This document shows, one piece after another, positions 15,654-24,976 of a stretch of DNA of 51,140 nt (positions are counted from its first letter, which is position 1; each line of letters begins with the position of its first letter). The notes under the pieces were generated by a model. It worked only from the letters and a program-made list of their open reading frames with translations, searched no databases and had not been told where the DNA came from. The stretch is from assembly GCF_018207095.1 (NCBI RefSeq), contig NZ_QOCZ01000022.1, positions 1-51,140 on the forward strand, given 5' to 3'. Source of the DNA: Nocardiopsis sp. MG754419. GTDB lineage: Bacteria; Actinomycetota; Actinomycetes; Streptosporangiales; Streptosporangiaceae. The position numbers and the translations under genes were made by a program.

Positions 15654-15827
15654 CGCGAGAAGTTTCAACCCCACATTGCGTAGAAGACATGGACCAGCAC
15701 AAACACAGAAGTGCGTGCTGTGTGGGTGTGGCTTGCACGCAGCCCCTTTACGGCTTCGGGTCCCGCAGCGCGACCCGCTCCCGGCCTTGATGATCACCTG
15801 CCCCGATGTGGGGTGGAGGATGGCCGT

Positions 15828-16898
15828 TCAGCTCGGCCGCACGGCTGCCACGAACACGCTGGTGTAGTAGTCGCCGTCGACGGGTTCGACCCGGATGTTC
15901 TGGCCGGTGCGCGGTGCGTTGACCATCTGTCCCTCGCCCACGTACATGGTTACGTGCGAGGGGCTGCCTCCTGGGGCCCCGGTGTCGTAGAAGAGCAGGT
16001 CCCCCATCTGTAGGTCTTGCAGGTCTACGTGGGTTCCGGTGTTGACCTGGTCGGTGGTCACCCGGGGCACGGTGACTCCGGCCGCTTTCCAGGCCTGCAT
16101 GGTTAGCCCTGAGCAGTCGAACCCGTGTGGGCCGGTGCCGCCCCACACGTAGGGTTTGCCGACCTGGGCCAGCGCCCACTCCGCCGCCGCTCGCCCCTGT
16201 TCACTGCTCACGCCCGACCCCACCCGAGGCGTTTGCGTGACGGCTTGGGCTGCGATCTCGGTGTAGGTCTTGATGTGCCCCATGACCTTGTCGACGTACC
16301 AACTGGCCCGGTTGTAACGCAGCAGAGCAGCCTCAAGGTCATCCTGATCGGTGAAGTCGACTACTTCGGCGTTGGGGTGGCTCACGCACAGGTAGACCGC
16401 TGCGCTCCAGGTGGCGTCGCGGATGTTGTGCGGGTCGGCGACTCCGTCACCGTTTCCGTCCAGACCGTGGGTGGCCCAGGTGGTGGGCAGGAATTGCATC
16501 GGCCCGACCGCCCGGTCGTACTCGACGTCTTCGTCCCACTCGCCGTCGTCGCTGTCCATGTGAGGTGTGGTGTTGCCTCCGGCTCCGCTTCCGTCCAGCC
16601 GCGGGCCGATCATCTTGGGCCGCACGTCACCCGACGCCGACACCTTCCGGTCTGTGACATGGTCGGATTCGACTTTGCCGATCCCGGCCAGGACCGACCA
16701 CGTCATTCCGCGGCACTGCTCGTGCTCACTCTCCAACCCTGCGGCGGCCTGGACGTAGGCCTCCAGGACAGACGCGGGGATCCCCTCCACTTCCCCCGGC
16801 ACACCGGGTGGGTGCCGCTCTGGGCTGCCCGGCACACCGATGAACAGCACCGGCACCAGGAAGAGCGCACCTGCACCGGCGATCGCGTACCGGATCAC
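15828..16898 (-). CDS. Lytic transglycosylase - NlpC/P60 cell-wall hydrolase of the secretion system (356 aa)
   Basis: Signal/membrane anchor at 1-22, then a SLT-like transglycosylase domain (about 50-215) with catalytic Glu77 in GIGKVESDH and AVGPMQFLPTTWATHG, then NlpC/P60 (about 233-356) with Cys262 in FDCSGL, His315 in SHVTMYVG and Asn327 as the likely third residue. It should cut glycan strands and stem peptides to let a secretion channel through the wall, the job of VirB1/TcpG-like proteins in Gram-positive conjugation. ATG overlaps the preceding stop (ATGA). It is the last gene of the operon. Confidence 0.9.
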   Translation of the reverse strand: MIRYAIAGAGALFLVPVLFIGVPGSPERHPPGVPGEVEGIPASVLEAYVQAAAGLESEHEQCRGMTWSVLAGIGKVESDHVTDRKVSASGDVRPKMIGPRLDGSGAGGNTTPHMDSDDGEWDEDVEYDRAVGPMQFLPTTWATHGLDGNGDGVADPHNIRDATWSAAVYLCVSHPNAEVVDFTDQDDLEAALLRYNRASWYVDKVMGHIKTYTEIAAQAVTQTPRVGSGVSSEQGRAAAEWALAQVGKPYVWGGTGPHGFDCSGLTMQAWKAAGVTVPRVTTDQVNTGTHVDLQDLQMGDLLFYDTGAPGGSPSHVTMYVGEGQMVNAPRTGQNIRVEPVDGDYYTSVFVAAVRPS

Positions 16899-17776
16899 TC
16901 CTGGTTCTGCCTTGGGTGATGGTGGCGGTGGGCGATATCGCGCAGGCTCAGTCGCTGGCGGACCCCTTGCCCGGCGGGCCGCCAGACCTCCTCCGCCGGT
17001 CCCGGAGCGCTGAGTCGATCATGGGTGGTCAGGTAGGCGCCGACCATGCCGGAGACCGACGAGGCCAGTTTCGCGGCCAAGTGGTCCTCCCGCACCTGGG
17101 AGTGGACGGCGAAGAGCACGATCGAGGGCAGTCGGCTCTCTCGGGCCAGGCGCCCGTAGCCGACCATTTTCCGCTGCACTTTTGTTAGGGGCTCGGTTCC
17201 GGTGTCGTACTCCCAGAAGGCGTCCAACTCGGCCTCGGCCTGGCACCAGCGCATGTAGGCGTCGGGGCGGATGTAGCGCCCCCATTTCAAGGCGCAGGCG
17301 CGTTCGGATTCCCAGATCGCCAGGCGAGCGTCCTCACGCTCGCGGGCGGCTTGGGTGGTGGCGATCAGGCACTCGACCAGACCGAGTGTGTGCTGGAGTT
17401 GGGCCGAGTGGGCTCGGGCCAGGACACGGTCATGACGAAACCCCAACTCTTGGGGTTGGAGTCCTTGCTGTTCGGCCACCAGGGCGGCTCCGAGCGGAGC
17501 CAGGACCCACCGATCGGCCACGTGACGGCCGGGGAAGGGACGGAAGCGGTCAAGGAGGTCGTAGCGGTGCAGTTGCAGGAGCCGTTCGCGGCAACGCCGC
17601 CCTCCCGCTGCGGGAAAGTGCAGGCGGTGGAGTTGGCCGGTGGTCATGACGTGATGCGCATACAGGCCTGCGAGGATCTCTCGGTCGCGTGGAGTGATCC
17701 TCGGGGCCAGGTAGATGAGCCTGCGCGCGTATCCGGCAAGGTCGCCCTCAGGGCCGGTATCGGCGGGGGTGTTCAC
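16895..17776 (-). CDS. Replication-relaxation family protein (293 aa)
   Basis: GTG at 17776 overlaps the VirD4-like stop (GTGA); the much longer open frame upstream is spurious. After RLIYLAPRITPRDREILAGL comes a winged-helix segment (HHVMTTGQLHRLHFPAAGGR, RCRERLLQLHRYDLLDRF), then LGLVECLIATTQAARE and a nuclease-like body with WESERACALKWGRYIRPDAY and LDAFWEYDTGTEPLTKVQRK. The E...PDAY...F.EYD..TE pattern resembles PD-(D/E)xK-type cores and is the mark of the replication-relaxation family found on actinobacterial plasmids. It is the best candidate in the window for a DNA-processing role in transfer; nicking activity is inference. Confidence 0.8.
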   Translation of the reverse strand: MNTPADTGPEGDLAGYARRLIYLAPRITPRDREILAGLYAHHVMTTGQLHRLHFPAAGGRRCRERLLQLHRYDLLDRFRPFPGRHVADRWVLAPLGAALVAEQQGLQPQELGFRHDRVLARAHSAQLQHTLGLVECLIATTQAAREREDARLAIWESERACALKWGRYIRPDAYMRWCQAEAELDAFWEYDTGTEPLTKVQRKMVGYGRLARESRLPSIVLFAVHSQVREDHLAAKLASSVSGMVGAYLTTHDRLSAPGPAEEVWRPAGQGVRQRLSLRDIAHRHHHPRQNQE

Positions 17777-20124
17777 TGTGCCCACTTGTCCCTCTCGCTT
17801 TCGCCTCGGCCCTCGGTGTTGGGGTTCTGGCTCGGTCCGTGAGCGCGAGCGGCCTTGCGCACCTGGGTGGCTCGGCCTTTGATGCCGTCCGGCAACGGCC
17901 GGGTCCGTACCGTGGCCGCCCCGAGTTCCTTGGCGCCCACCAGCGGGCGGACCGCGGCTTGGAAGGCGCCCAGGTGGGTGAGGTCGTAGGCGCCCAGCAC
18001 CGGTTGGGTGTGCTGCTGCAGGCTGGCCGCGTCGTCGGGTGAGGCGGAGAAGTAGATCTTGGAGCGGGCGTTGGCCGAGACCGCCTTGCGCAGGTCCCCG
18101 GGGAGTTGTCCGAGTTCTTGGTGGGCCAACGTGAGGCCGAGGCGGTAGCCGCGGGCTTCGGCGAGCATGTCCTCCAAGCTTCCGGGCAGGTTGAGGAAGT
18201 TCTGGCACTCGTCCACGTAGGCGCCCAGGTCTTTGCGTTGGTGTTCGGGTGTGTGGATGCGGGCGGTGACCGCCTGCCAGGTCGCGGCCAGGGCGAAGGA
18301 ACCAATCAGACTCGAAGTGTCCTCTCCCAGGCGGCCCTTGGGCAGGCGCAGCAGCACCAGGTGCCCGGTGTCGAACAGGGTGGGCATGTCGATGGTGGAG
18401 GGCCCTGAGGCCACCACCTGTCGCACCCAGGCGCGCAGCAGTGCGGTGCGGAGTTTGTTCAGGACCGGGCCGGTCACCGACGACCTTGCTGAGACGGTGA
18501 GCCCGGAGTACCAGCCCCAGAAGTCGGCCAGGGCTTCGTCCTCGCCGGTGCGGGCGACGACCTTGGCCATCACTTCGGCGCGCAGGTCATCGGAGGAGAG
18601 CAGCCGTGGCACGTCTCCCAAGGTCAGTGACGGGTCATTGGCCCGGGTCAAAGTGAGTGTGGCCGCCCGGAGAATGTCGTCGGTGCGTGGCCCCCAGTAC
18701 TCGGCGTAGATGCGGCGGAAGATGCCCACGACGGTGTCGGAGGTGAAATCGGGGTCCGGGCCTTGGAGCAGGTTCAAGCGGGGTGGCGCCGCGTTGTCGT
18801 CGGGGTCGAAGAGCACCACCTTGTTCACCGCGTGCTCGGGTAGGCGGGCCAGGATGTCGGTGATCAGGTCCCCGCGCGGGTCGATTACCAGTCCCGCCCG
18901 TCCCGCCTCGGCGTCCTGCAAGACCAGGTTGGCCAGCAGTGTGGACTTGCCGGAGCCGGTTTTGCCGAGGATGTGGGTGTGCTGGCGGGCCTCCACCACC
19001 CCCAACGCGACCGGGCGTTGGGTGCCGGCATCGGCGTCGCCGACCACGCGGGTGTTCTCTCCCTCGCGTGGGACGGCCGGTGCGGGTGCGGCCGGGCGGG
19101 CCCCAGCGCGGGCCAGGCCGGGCACGCTGGTGTCGGTGGGCAGGTGCGCGATCCCCGCGAGTTCGGCGGTGGACAACAAGGCGCCGTGGGCCAGGAAGCG
19201 GTGCACCGCCCACCAGGCGGGCTTGAACATCACGTGCCGGTGCAGGTGGTTGGTGCCCGAGGTGAACACGGCGAAGCTGGAGGCGATGCCGTGGGCCCGG
19301 CCCCGCAACCGCTCCCGGAACTCATCGCCCTCGTGTGTGGTGGTCAGAACGTAGGAGAGCGAGCACGCCAGCCTGGGGCTCGAGGCTTTGTTCAGGATCG
19401 CGCGGATGTCGTCCCCGACCCCCGGCAACGACACCGGCCTGCGCATCCCGCCTCCGGCCCCAACCGGGGTGAGGGCGTCCACCAGGGCCGCCCCCATCCC
19501 CGTGTGCCCGGCGATACGGGCTGCCGCTTGGCGGGCGCGTGCGGCCCGCCAAGCCGTGACCGGACGTGCGGTGATCCGGACCAGGGCGTGTTCGCCTTCG
19601 ACCAAGGCCTCCATCGCGCCCAGTAGAGGGCGCGCGGGGTCGTCATCGAACCGGGTCTGCAACGGAAACACCTCCGCCTGCCCCAGACCCAGGTGCCCGC
19701 CGGTGGTGTAAGCACCCGCTGGGAGCGGTGACTCGTTCGGGGCCAGGTGGCGGGTGGAGGTGGTGGCACCGGGCCAGGCCGCCGAGATCGCCCGCTCCAC
19801 CGTGCCCGGAGGTACGGTTCCGGGTACCCACACCTGGTAGCGGACCCCGGCCGCGGAGCCGATGATTTCCAGGGCCAGGTGGGGTTGGAGCAGCCACCGT
19901 GACCAGCGCGGGCGCAGCAGCCCCATGGTGTGCTGCCAGAACGCACGCGCGTTCTCCAGGCTGGCCTCGGACGGGGGCAGGATCTCCACCACCCTGGCCT
20001 CCTTGGACAGGTGGATGTGACGGGCCCACCTGAGCCCGAGCACCACCGCGCCCACCAAAGCCCCGGTGAGTGGGATAGCCGCGATCAGGAGGAAGATCCC
20101 CCCGCCGAGCAGGAAATCCAGCAT
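17773..20124 (-). CDS. VirD4/TraG-like conjugative coupling ATPase (783 aa)
   Basis: N-terminal membrane segment (about 4-32), an N-terminal domain typical of actinobacterial TraG/TcpA relatives, then the AAA+/FtsK-HerA type motor: Walker A GKTGSGKST (387-395), VIDPRGDL (413-420) and Walker B AYVDECQNF (635-643), with a HQELGQLP sensor region. Coupling proteins hand the transferred DNA to the type IV channel. The ATG shares one base with the VirB4-like stop (TAATG). The C-terminus is basic and disordered. Confidence 0.9.
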   Translation of the reverse strand: MLDFLLGGGIFLLIAAIPLTGALVGAVVLGLRWARHIHLSKEARVVEILPPSEASLENARAFWQHTMGLLRPRWSRWLLQPHLALEIIGSAAGVRYQVWVPGTVPPGTVERAISAAWPGATTSTRHLAPNESPLPAGAYTTGGHLGLGQAEVFPLQTRFDDDPARPLLGAMEALVEGEHALVRITARPVTAWRAARARQAAARIAGHTGMGAALVDALTPVGAGGGMRRPVSLPGVGDDIRAILNKASSPRLACSLSYVLTTTHEGDEFRERLRGRAHGIASSFAVFTSGTNHLHRHVMFKPAWWAVHRFLAHGALLSTAELAGIAHLPTDTSVPGLARAGARPAAPAPAVPREGENTRVVGDADAGTQRPVALGVVEARQHTHILGKTGSGKSTLLANLVLQDAEAGRAGLVIDPRGDLITDILARLPEHAVNKVVLFDPDDNAAPPRLNLLQGPDPDFTSDTVVGIFRRIYAEYWGPRTDDILRAATLTLTRANDPSLTLGDVPRLLSSDDLRAEVMAKVVARTGEDEALADFWGWYSGLTVSARSSVTGPVLNKLRTALLRAWVRQVVASGPSTIDMPTLFDTGHLVLLRLPKGRLGEDTSSLIGSFALAATWQAVTARIHTPEHQRKDLGAYVDECQNFLNLPGSLEDMLAEARGYRLGLTLAHQELGQLPGDLRKAVSANARSKIYFSASPDDAASLQQHTQPVLGAYDLTHLGAFQAAVRPLVGAKELGAATVRTRPLPDGIKGRATQVRKAARAHGPSQNPNTEGRGESERDKWAQ

Positions 20125-22004
20125 TAAGCCGCCTCTCCGTCGTTGCCTTTGTCTTCGTCCTCGTCCCAGGCCAGGTCGATGTCGTGGTCCTGGTCGTGGT
20201 GTTCGAGCTCAGCCGCCGCTTGTCCGTCGGCGCGCATCGCGGCCAGCTCGCCCGGGTCGGAGGTGATCAGGGCGTGCTCATGCGGTGAAGCGAGGGGGTG
20301 GAACCCGACCCGTTGGTGTCCGGCCACCAGTAGGGCGGAGCCTCGGGGTGCGGTGCCCACCAGGTGGGTTTCGCCCGCCGAGAGGTGGAAGGCTTCGGCT
20401 ACCGCGTCGAGGTTCTGCGGGGCTTGCTTGAGCAGCACCTGAGTGGCGGCGTTGGCGATCACCACCCGCCCCAGCTCCGTGGCCAGCACGTCCCCCACGT
20501 CCTGGGTGACCAGGGTCAGGCCCATCCAGTGTTTGCGTCCGGCCTTGGACCAGCGGGCCAGGTAGCGGGCCGCGGCCGGATCCTGGAGCAGAAGCCACGC
20601 CTCATCGACCACCACCATCCGAGGCCGTGCGAGTCCGGGGCCGGTGACATTGCGCCAGATCGCGTTCAGTGCCAGCAGCACCCCCACCGGGCGGACCTGC
20701 TCGGGCAACTCCTTGAGGGAGACCACCGTGAGGTGCCCACCCACCCGAGCAGTGGAACCGCCTTCGAACAGTGCCGCGTAGGAGCCGTGAACGAAAGGCT
20801 CCAGCCGCTCAGACAGGCCCTGGGCTGCTCGAGCCGGGCTCTCTCCCGTGCCAGGGTCGGTGGCGATCTCCTCCAACGCCTCAACCAGATCCGCCAGCAC
20901 CGGCGCGGCCCTGCCCCAAGTGGCGGGATCTCGGGTGATCCCGGCTCCGGCGTAGGCGGTCACGATCGCACGGTCCAACACCGACTTGTCGATCGCGGTC
21001 AGCTCACCGACCATCGCCCCGATCAGGGTGTGCAGGAACAGCGCCCTGGACGTGAACGACCTGCCGTCCTCACCCTCGCCGGGCGTGGGCAGGGCGAACG
21101 GGTTCAGCCGCCCTTCGGTACTGCCAAGGCTGACAGTGGTGCCGCCCACCGCCTCAGCCAGCCGCAGGTACTCCCCCTCCGGGTCGATGACCGCGACTTC
21201 GACACCCACCAACAGAGATCGGAGGATTTCGAGTTTGGCCAGATAGCTTTTTCCGGCCCCGCTCCGGGCGAGGATGACCGCGTTGTGGTTGTCCAGATCG
21301 CCGCAGAACCGGTCCCAGGCCACCAACCCCGACGAGTGGGTGTTGGTGCCGTAGACCACCGTGGTCTCGCCCAGATCCGCGACCAGTTCCGGTGAGGTGA
21401 AGGGCAGCAGGGTGGCGGCGGCATCGGTGTCCATCGACCGGCCCATCCCGAGTGCGTCGGTGCCCAGCGGGAGTGTGGAGATCCATCCCGCCAACGCACG
21501 GAACGTGGAGGGGACCGCGTCCACCAGAAGCGAGTCACACAGGGCTTTCACCTGTTGAAGCTCGGCCTCCAGATGCTCCAGGCAGGTGGCGTGCACGGTG
21601 ATATACACCGCGACCCGAAAAAGTCGCCCTTGGCCGGTGGCGATGCGGTCCGCGATCTCGGCCGCATCAGCCGCGGCCGCCAGCTGGTGCGGGTCCTCTA
21701 CTCGGCCTTGGCCAGTGCTGGTGCGGTGCGCCGACTCCAACCGGGCCCGCCGTTTGCGCAGCTGGGTGGCGGCGCGGAGTGCGGGGACCGGGTCCAGGTG
21801 GAAGCTGATGTCGAGCTGGCCCGGGTAGGCCAGCAAGGGTTCGGCCCAGCCGACCGCGACCTCGCGCGGGTAGCCGGTGACCGCGAGGGTCTGGCATACC
21901 CCGCCCTCGACCTCCAGGTGTCGGGCCCCGACATGGAGGGCCGGGCCGCCCAGAGCCGGTGAACCGGCGTTTTTCCACGAACTGCGCGCAACCATGGTGT
22001 TCAT
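20124..22004 (-). CDS. VirB4/TraC-like type IV secretion ATPase (626 aa)
   Basis: N-terminal VirB4-type domain (to about 235), then the ATPase core: NAVILARSGAGKSYLAKLEI with Walker A SGAGKS, VAVIDPEGEYLRLAEAVGG, and Walker B RMVVVDEAWLLL (462-473) followed by KHWMGLTLVTQDVGDVL. These are standard VirB4/CagE/TraC features. It energises channel assembly at the membrane. The tail is strongly acidic (DHDIDLAWDEDEDKG). Overlaps PrgI-like gene by ATGA. Confidence 0.93.
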   Translation of the reverse strand: MNTMVARSSWKNAGSPALGGPALHVGARHLEVEGGVCQTLAVTGYPREVAVGWAEPLLAYPGQLDISFHLDPVPALRAATQLRKRRARLESAHRTSTGQGRVEDPHQLAAAADAAEIADRIATGQGRLFRVAVYITVHATCLEHLEAELQQVKALCDSLLVDAVPSTFRALAGWISTLPLGTDALGMGRSMDTDAAATLLPFTSPELVADLGETTVVYGTNTHSSGLVAWDRFCGDLDNHNAVILARSGAGKSYLAKLEILRSLLVGVEVAVIDPEGEYLRLAEAVGGTTVSLGSTEGRLNPFALPTPGEGEDGRSFTSRALFLHTLIGAMVGELTAIDKSVLDRAIVTAYAGAGITRDPATWGRAAPVLADLVEALEEIATDPGTGESPARAAQGLSERLEPFVHGSYAALFEGGSTARVGGHLTVVSLKELPEQVRPVGVLLALNAIWRNVTGPGLARPRMVVVDEAWLLLQDPAAARYLARWSKAGRKHWMGLTLVTQDVGDVLATELGRVVIANAATQVLLKQAPQNLDAVAEAFHLSAGETHLVGTAPRGSALLVAGHQRVGFHPLASPHEHALITSDPGELAAMRADGQAAAELEHHDQDHDIDLAWDEDEDKGNDGEAA

Positions 22005-22936
22005 GCCTCCTGCTCGTTGTTGGCGTCGACGTCCAGGTCTTGCTCGTCGGGGTCGGTCAGGTGGGTGCCGGGGGCGGTCATCGACGCCCGCAGTGCCTGC
22101 TCGGCCGCTTGGCCGTCCAGGACCTGCGTGCGCACCCCGAGCGCGGCGAGCCGGTCCGCGACGTCTTCCGCACGGCGGCGCAGAGCCCCACCTGTGCGGC
22201 GGGCGGTTCCGGTGGTGGTGACCACGACCAGCACCTGCTGGTGGGAGAGCTCGTGGGTGGCGGCGATCTCGTCGAGAAAGTCGGCGTGCGCCGCCGCGGC
22301 ATCGGCCAGGGCCGGGCGGTGCAGGTGGTCGGCGTTGGCGCGCACCATCGCTACCAGCCCCGACAGGTCAGCGCGGCGGCGTTGCACCAGGATCTGGACA
22401 GGTTCGGTCAGCGAGTCGAGCACCCCGGCGAAGGCAGCGACGACCTGGTCCTGTTCGCGTCCGGAGGCGAGTTGGAACGGGATGGTGGTGCAGGCGATCA
22501 CCGCCGCGCACCGGCCGCCCAGGTCGATCACCCCGCCGGGGGTGATGGCCGAGGCGGGCAGGCGCAGCGGCGCGAGCTTCGGTTGCCTGAATCGGGGTGT
22601 CCAACGCGGCAACGCCGGAAGTTCACCGGACGGTGCGGGGACCAGGTGCTGGGGCGCGCGCTTCCACGCCCACGCGCTGGCCAACACCTTCTCCAGGCCA
22701 CGGCCGTCGCGCTCGGCCAGAGCGATCGCGATGACCGCGCCCAGGAGCGGGGCCAACACCAGCGCGAGGACCCACAGCGGGATGGCCTCACGCAGGAGCA
22801 GATAGGCGACCCATGCTGCGGCCAGGGCCGGGGCGATGATCAGGCACTGGCGGGCGGTGAGGTTGAACAGCAAAGGTTCGGGGCGGTCGATGTCAGCGGG
22901 AATCCGGCCCCGCCACGCCGAGGGTTCTTCAGGCAC
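22001..22936 (-). CDS. PrgI/SCO6880-like type IV secretion membrane protein (311 aa)
   Basis: GTG at 22936 with AAAGGGAG close upstream. Two neighbouring membrane helices near the N-terminus (about 28-48 and 52-72: CLIIAPALAAAWVAYLLLRE, PLWVLALVLAPLLGAVIAIA) followed by a cytosolic domain (GGVIDLGGRCAAVIACTTIP, EQDQVVAAFAGVLDSLTEPV, VLVVVTTTGTARRTGGALRR). This is the plan of PrgI/VirB3-like partners that precede VirB4 in Gram-positive systems. Position directly upstream of the VirB4-like gene supports it. Confidence 0.8.
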   Translation of the reverse strand: MPEEPSAWRGRIPADIDRPEPLLFNLTARQCLIIAPALAAAWVAYLLLREAIPLWVLALVLAPLLGAVIAIALAERDGRGLEKVLASAWAWKRAPQHLVPAPSGELPALPRWTPRFRQPKLAPLRLPASAITPGGVIDLGGRCAAVIACTTIPFQLASGREQDQVVAAFAGVLDSLTEPVQILVQRRRADLSGLVAMVRANADHLHRPALADAAAAHADFLDEIAATHELSHQQVLVVVTTTGTARRTGGALRRRAEDVADRLAALGVRTQVLDGQAAEQALRASMTAPGTHLTDPDEQDLDVDANNEQEA

Positions 22937-22975
22937 AGGCTCCCTTTCTCAGAGTTCTTCGAACGCGGGTGGTGG

Positions 22976-24976
22976 TTACTGGGTGTCGCGGCGGGGTTTG
23001 GGGAAGAGCCCGTACTGCTTCCACCGCCGTTTCGGGTTCGGGAAGAGCGGCCGCTGCCCCTTGACGTGGGCGGGTTTGCTCCACTGCACGGGCAGCGCCT
23101 CCGGCAGGTGACGCAAACTCGGCGCGGACGCCGGGCGCGGCGCGGGTTCGGGCGAGCCGAGGCGTTGGGTCGCGCGCCGGCCTGGGACCCGGACCGGGGG
23201 CGGGGTCGGCAGCACGCCTTGCCGCCACCGGCGCTGCGGCACCCCGGAAGCGCTACCTCCCTGCGGTGTGGCGCCAGACGGTGAGGGGCGTGCGAAGAGC
23301 GTCTGCTGTCCGGTCGTGGGTGATCCGGGCATACGCCCCTCCTCCAACGCCCGACGTGCGGGTGCAGACGGCGCGGGGCGCGGCGGCGGCACCGGAGGCA
23401 GTGCTTTCTGACCCGGCAGAGCAGGTGTGGGACCGCCGGGGTCGGGGCCCGGTCCAGGGCGAGGCCACGGGCCACTGGAACCGGGTCCGGGAAGAGCGCG
23501 CCGACTACCCCTGGTCAGGTCTCCGACCGGATCGGGCGGGTCGTGGCGGTGGCGATACCACCAGGCCTGGGGCTGGACCGGTTGGAGCCCGGAGCCCGGT
23601 TTGGTCTGGTATCGGGGCAGCGGTTTGCCAGGGCGGCGTTGGGGCCAGCCGAACTGGGGTTTGCGGAACCCTAGGTCGAAGGCCTCCGGCAGCCTCAAAG
23701 AGCCCAGGCTGCGGAACGCCATCATCCAGGCGATGTTCTTCAACAAAGCGGCGAGCGGGCTCGTGCCGGGGTTGGGTTGCCACACCAGACGGGACACCCA
23801 CGAGCCGATCCGGATCTGCACATACAGCAGCACCAGGAGCAGCATGATGTTCATCAGCCACCCGTCACCGCTGGCACTCCCGGTCTCGGGGTCGGCGATG
23901 ACGCTGCTGGCCAGGGTGATGGTGTGCTCGGAGCCGGTATCGAGCACCACCTGGTTCCCGCCGGGCCCGGTCGTGGTGGCGGCGGTGTCGTTGCCCATCA
24001 ACGACATCTGGCCCTCGAAGAAGAGCTGCATCATCGCCAGGAACGCCACGGCTTGAGCGATCGGGATCGCGCACGCCCCCACCAGGGACTTCCACCACAG
24101 CTCCGCGAGCCGGTTGGTGTGCGGCAGGGCGTGGAACATCAGCAGCAGCGGGGCACCGATGACCAGGACGATGACCACGCAGATGCGGACCGCTTCGCTG
24201 ATCATCCACACCACTAACAGCACGACGATGACGACCAGCAGCAGCACGGTGAACAGGACCGCTTCCACGAGGATGATGTCCACTCGCTCGCGCAGATTCT
24301 CCGCTGCTTCGCGGGCGTCAATGCCCCGCGCACCGATGGCGGTGGACATGTTGTTGGACAGGCGGATGATCTCGGTGGAGATCCACATCGACAGGTTCGA
24401 GGCGGCGAACCCGGCTACGAGCCGGGGCAGCAGGTCCGTGGCCGAGTAGCGCATCTGGATGGTCTGGTAGCCCATGGCGATGACAGCGCCCGCCACGATC
24501 AGCAGCAGGTAGACGATGTTGGCGGTGGTCAGGATGCCGGTGTGCAGGGCCTTCATGCCCTCGGTCGGCATCGGGGTCCAAAACGCCCGTTCGGCCACCC
24601 ATGCCAGGGCCGGATTCAGCCCGCTGATGACGAAGTCCGCGAACCAGTTGCTGACGTGACAGCCGCCGTCGGTCAGCCCGCAGTCGAAGACCTTGTCATC
24701 GGTCTCCAACTCCACCGGCTCCTCGGAAAGCTCCGTCGGGTCCTGTTGCCCGCCTCGAGGCTCGTCCTCGCGCTCATCCTCGGGAGGCGGGAGCGGGTCG
24801 TCGGTGATCTCCGGCTCCGGAGCAGGCTCCGACTCATCGGGCCCGGGCCCTGTTGCCGGTTCGGGGTCGGGTGCGGGTTCTTCCGGAGGTGGGAGCGGGT
24901 CGTCCGAGGGCGGCGGCAACGGCTCATCGGATGGCGGATCAGCCGGAACCCGACCCCAAGTCAGCGATGGCCTCAT
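22976..24976 (-). CDS. VirB6/TrbL-like polytopic channel protein with proline-rich tails (666 aa)
   Basis: Residues 1-90 are a Pro/Glu/Asp-rich extracytoplasmic stretch, then an amphipathic region with two cysteines (FDCGLTDGGCHV), then six or so membrane helices (about 145-420), including GILTTANIVYLLLIVAGAVI and LVEAVLFTVLLLVVIVVLLV. The C-terminal 220 residues are basic, Pro/Arg-rich and probably cytosolic. Layout and place match VirB6/TrbL-like pore components. Its start overlaps the VirB2-like stop by ATGA. Confidence 0.8.
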   Translation of the reverse strand: MRPSLTWGRVPADPPSDEPLPPPSDDPLPPPEEPAPDPEPATGPGPDESEPAPEPEITDDPLPPPEDEREDEPRGGQQDPTELSEEPVELETDDKVFDCGLTDGGCHVSNWFADFVISGLNPALAWVAERAFWTPMPTEGMKALHTGILTTANIVYLLLIVAGAVIAMGYQTIQMRYSATDLLPRLVAGFAASNLSMWISTEIIRLSNNMSTAIGARGIDAREAAENLRERVDIILVEAVLFTVLLLVVIVVLLVVWMISEAVRICVVIVLVIGAPLLLMFHALPHTNRLAELWWKSLVGACAIPIAQAVAFLAMMQLFFEGQMSLMGNDTAATTTGPGGNQVVLDTGSEHTITLASSVIADPETGSASGDGWLMNIMLLLVLLYVQIRIGSWVSRLVWQPNPGTSPLAALLKNIAWMMAFRSLGSLRLPEAFDLGFRKPQFGWPQRRPGKPLPRYQTKPGSGLQPVQPQAWWYRHRHDPPDPVGDLTRGSRRALPGPGSSGPWPRPGPGPDPGGPTPALPGQKALPPVPPPRPAPSAPARRALEEGRMPGSPTTGQQTLFARPSPSGATPQGGSASGVPQRRWRQGVLPTPPPVRVPGRRATQRLGSPEPAPRPASAPSLRHLPEALPVQWSKPAHVKGQRPLFPNPKRRWKQYGLFPKPRRDTQ

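Larger units (their letters stand above)
15279..15827. other. Gene-free spacer between the basic protein gene and the secretion operon
   Basis: No gene is supported in these 549 bases. It contains a hairpin followed by T-rich sequence in plus orientation (15314-15357), a 7-bp hairpin with CTCTCGC / GCGAGAG arms (15496-15518), a 16-base palindrome beside a good -10 box (15611-15653), and a small 6-bp hairpin (CGGGTC / GACCCG, 15757-15777) that may end the secretion operon. A 33-codon cysteine-containing frame from 15689 has no ribosome site. Confidence 0.5.

Noticed and set aside
20364..21395. Long plus-strand open frame (343 codons)
   Set aside because: It lies opposite the VirB4-like gene, whose nucleotide-binding motifs are clear. 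High-GC DNA gives long antisense frames; the protein has no recognisable domain.
21959..23284. Plus-strand open frame of 441 codons
   Set aside because: Antisense to the PrgI-like and VirB6-like genes, basic and of low complexity.
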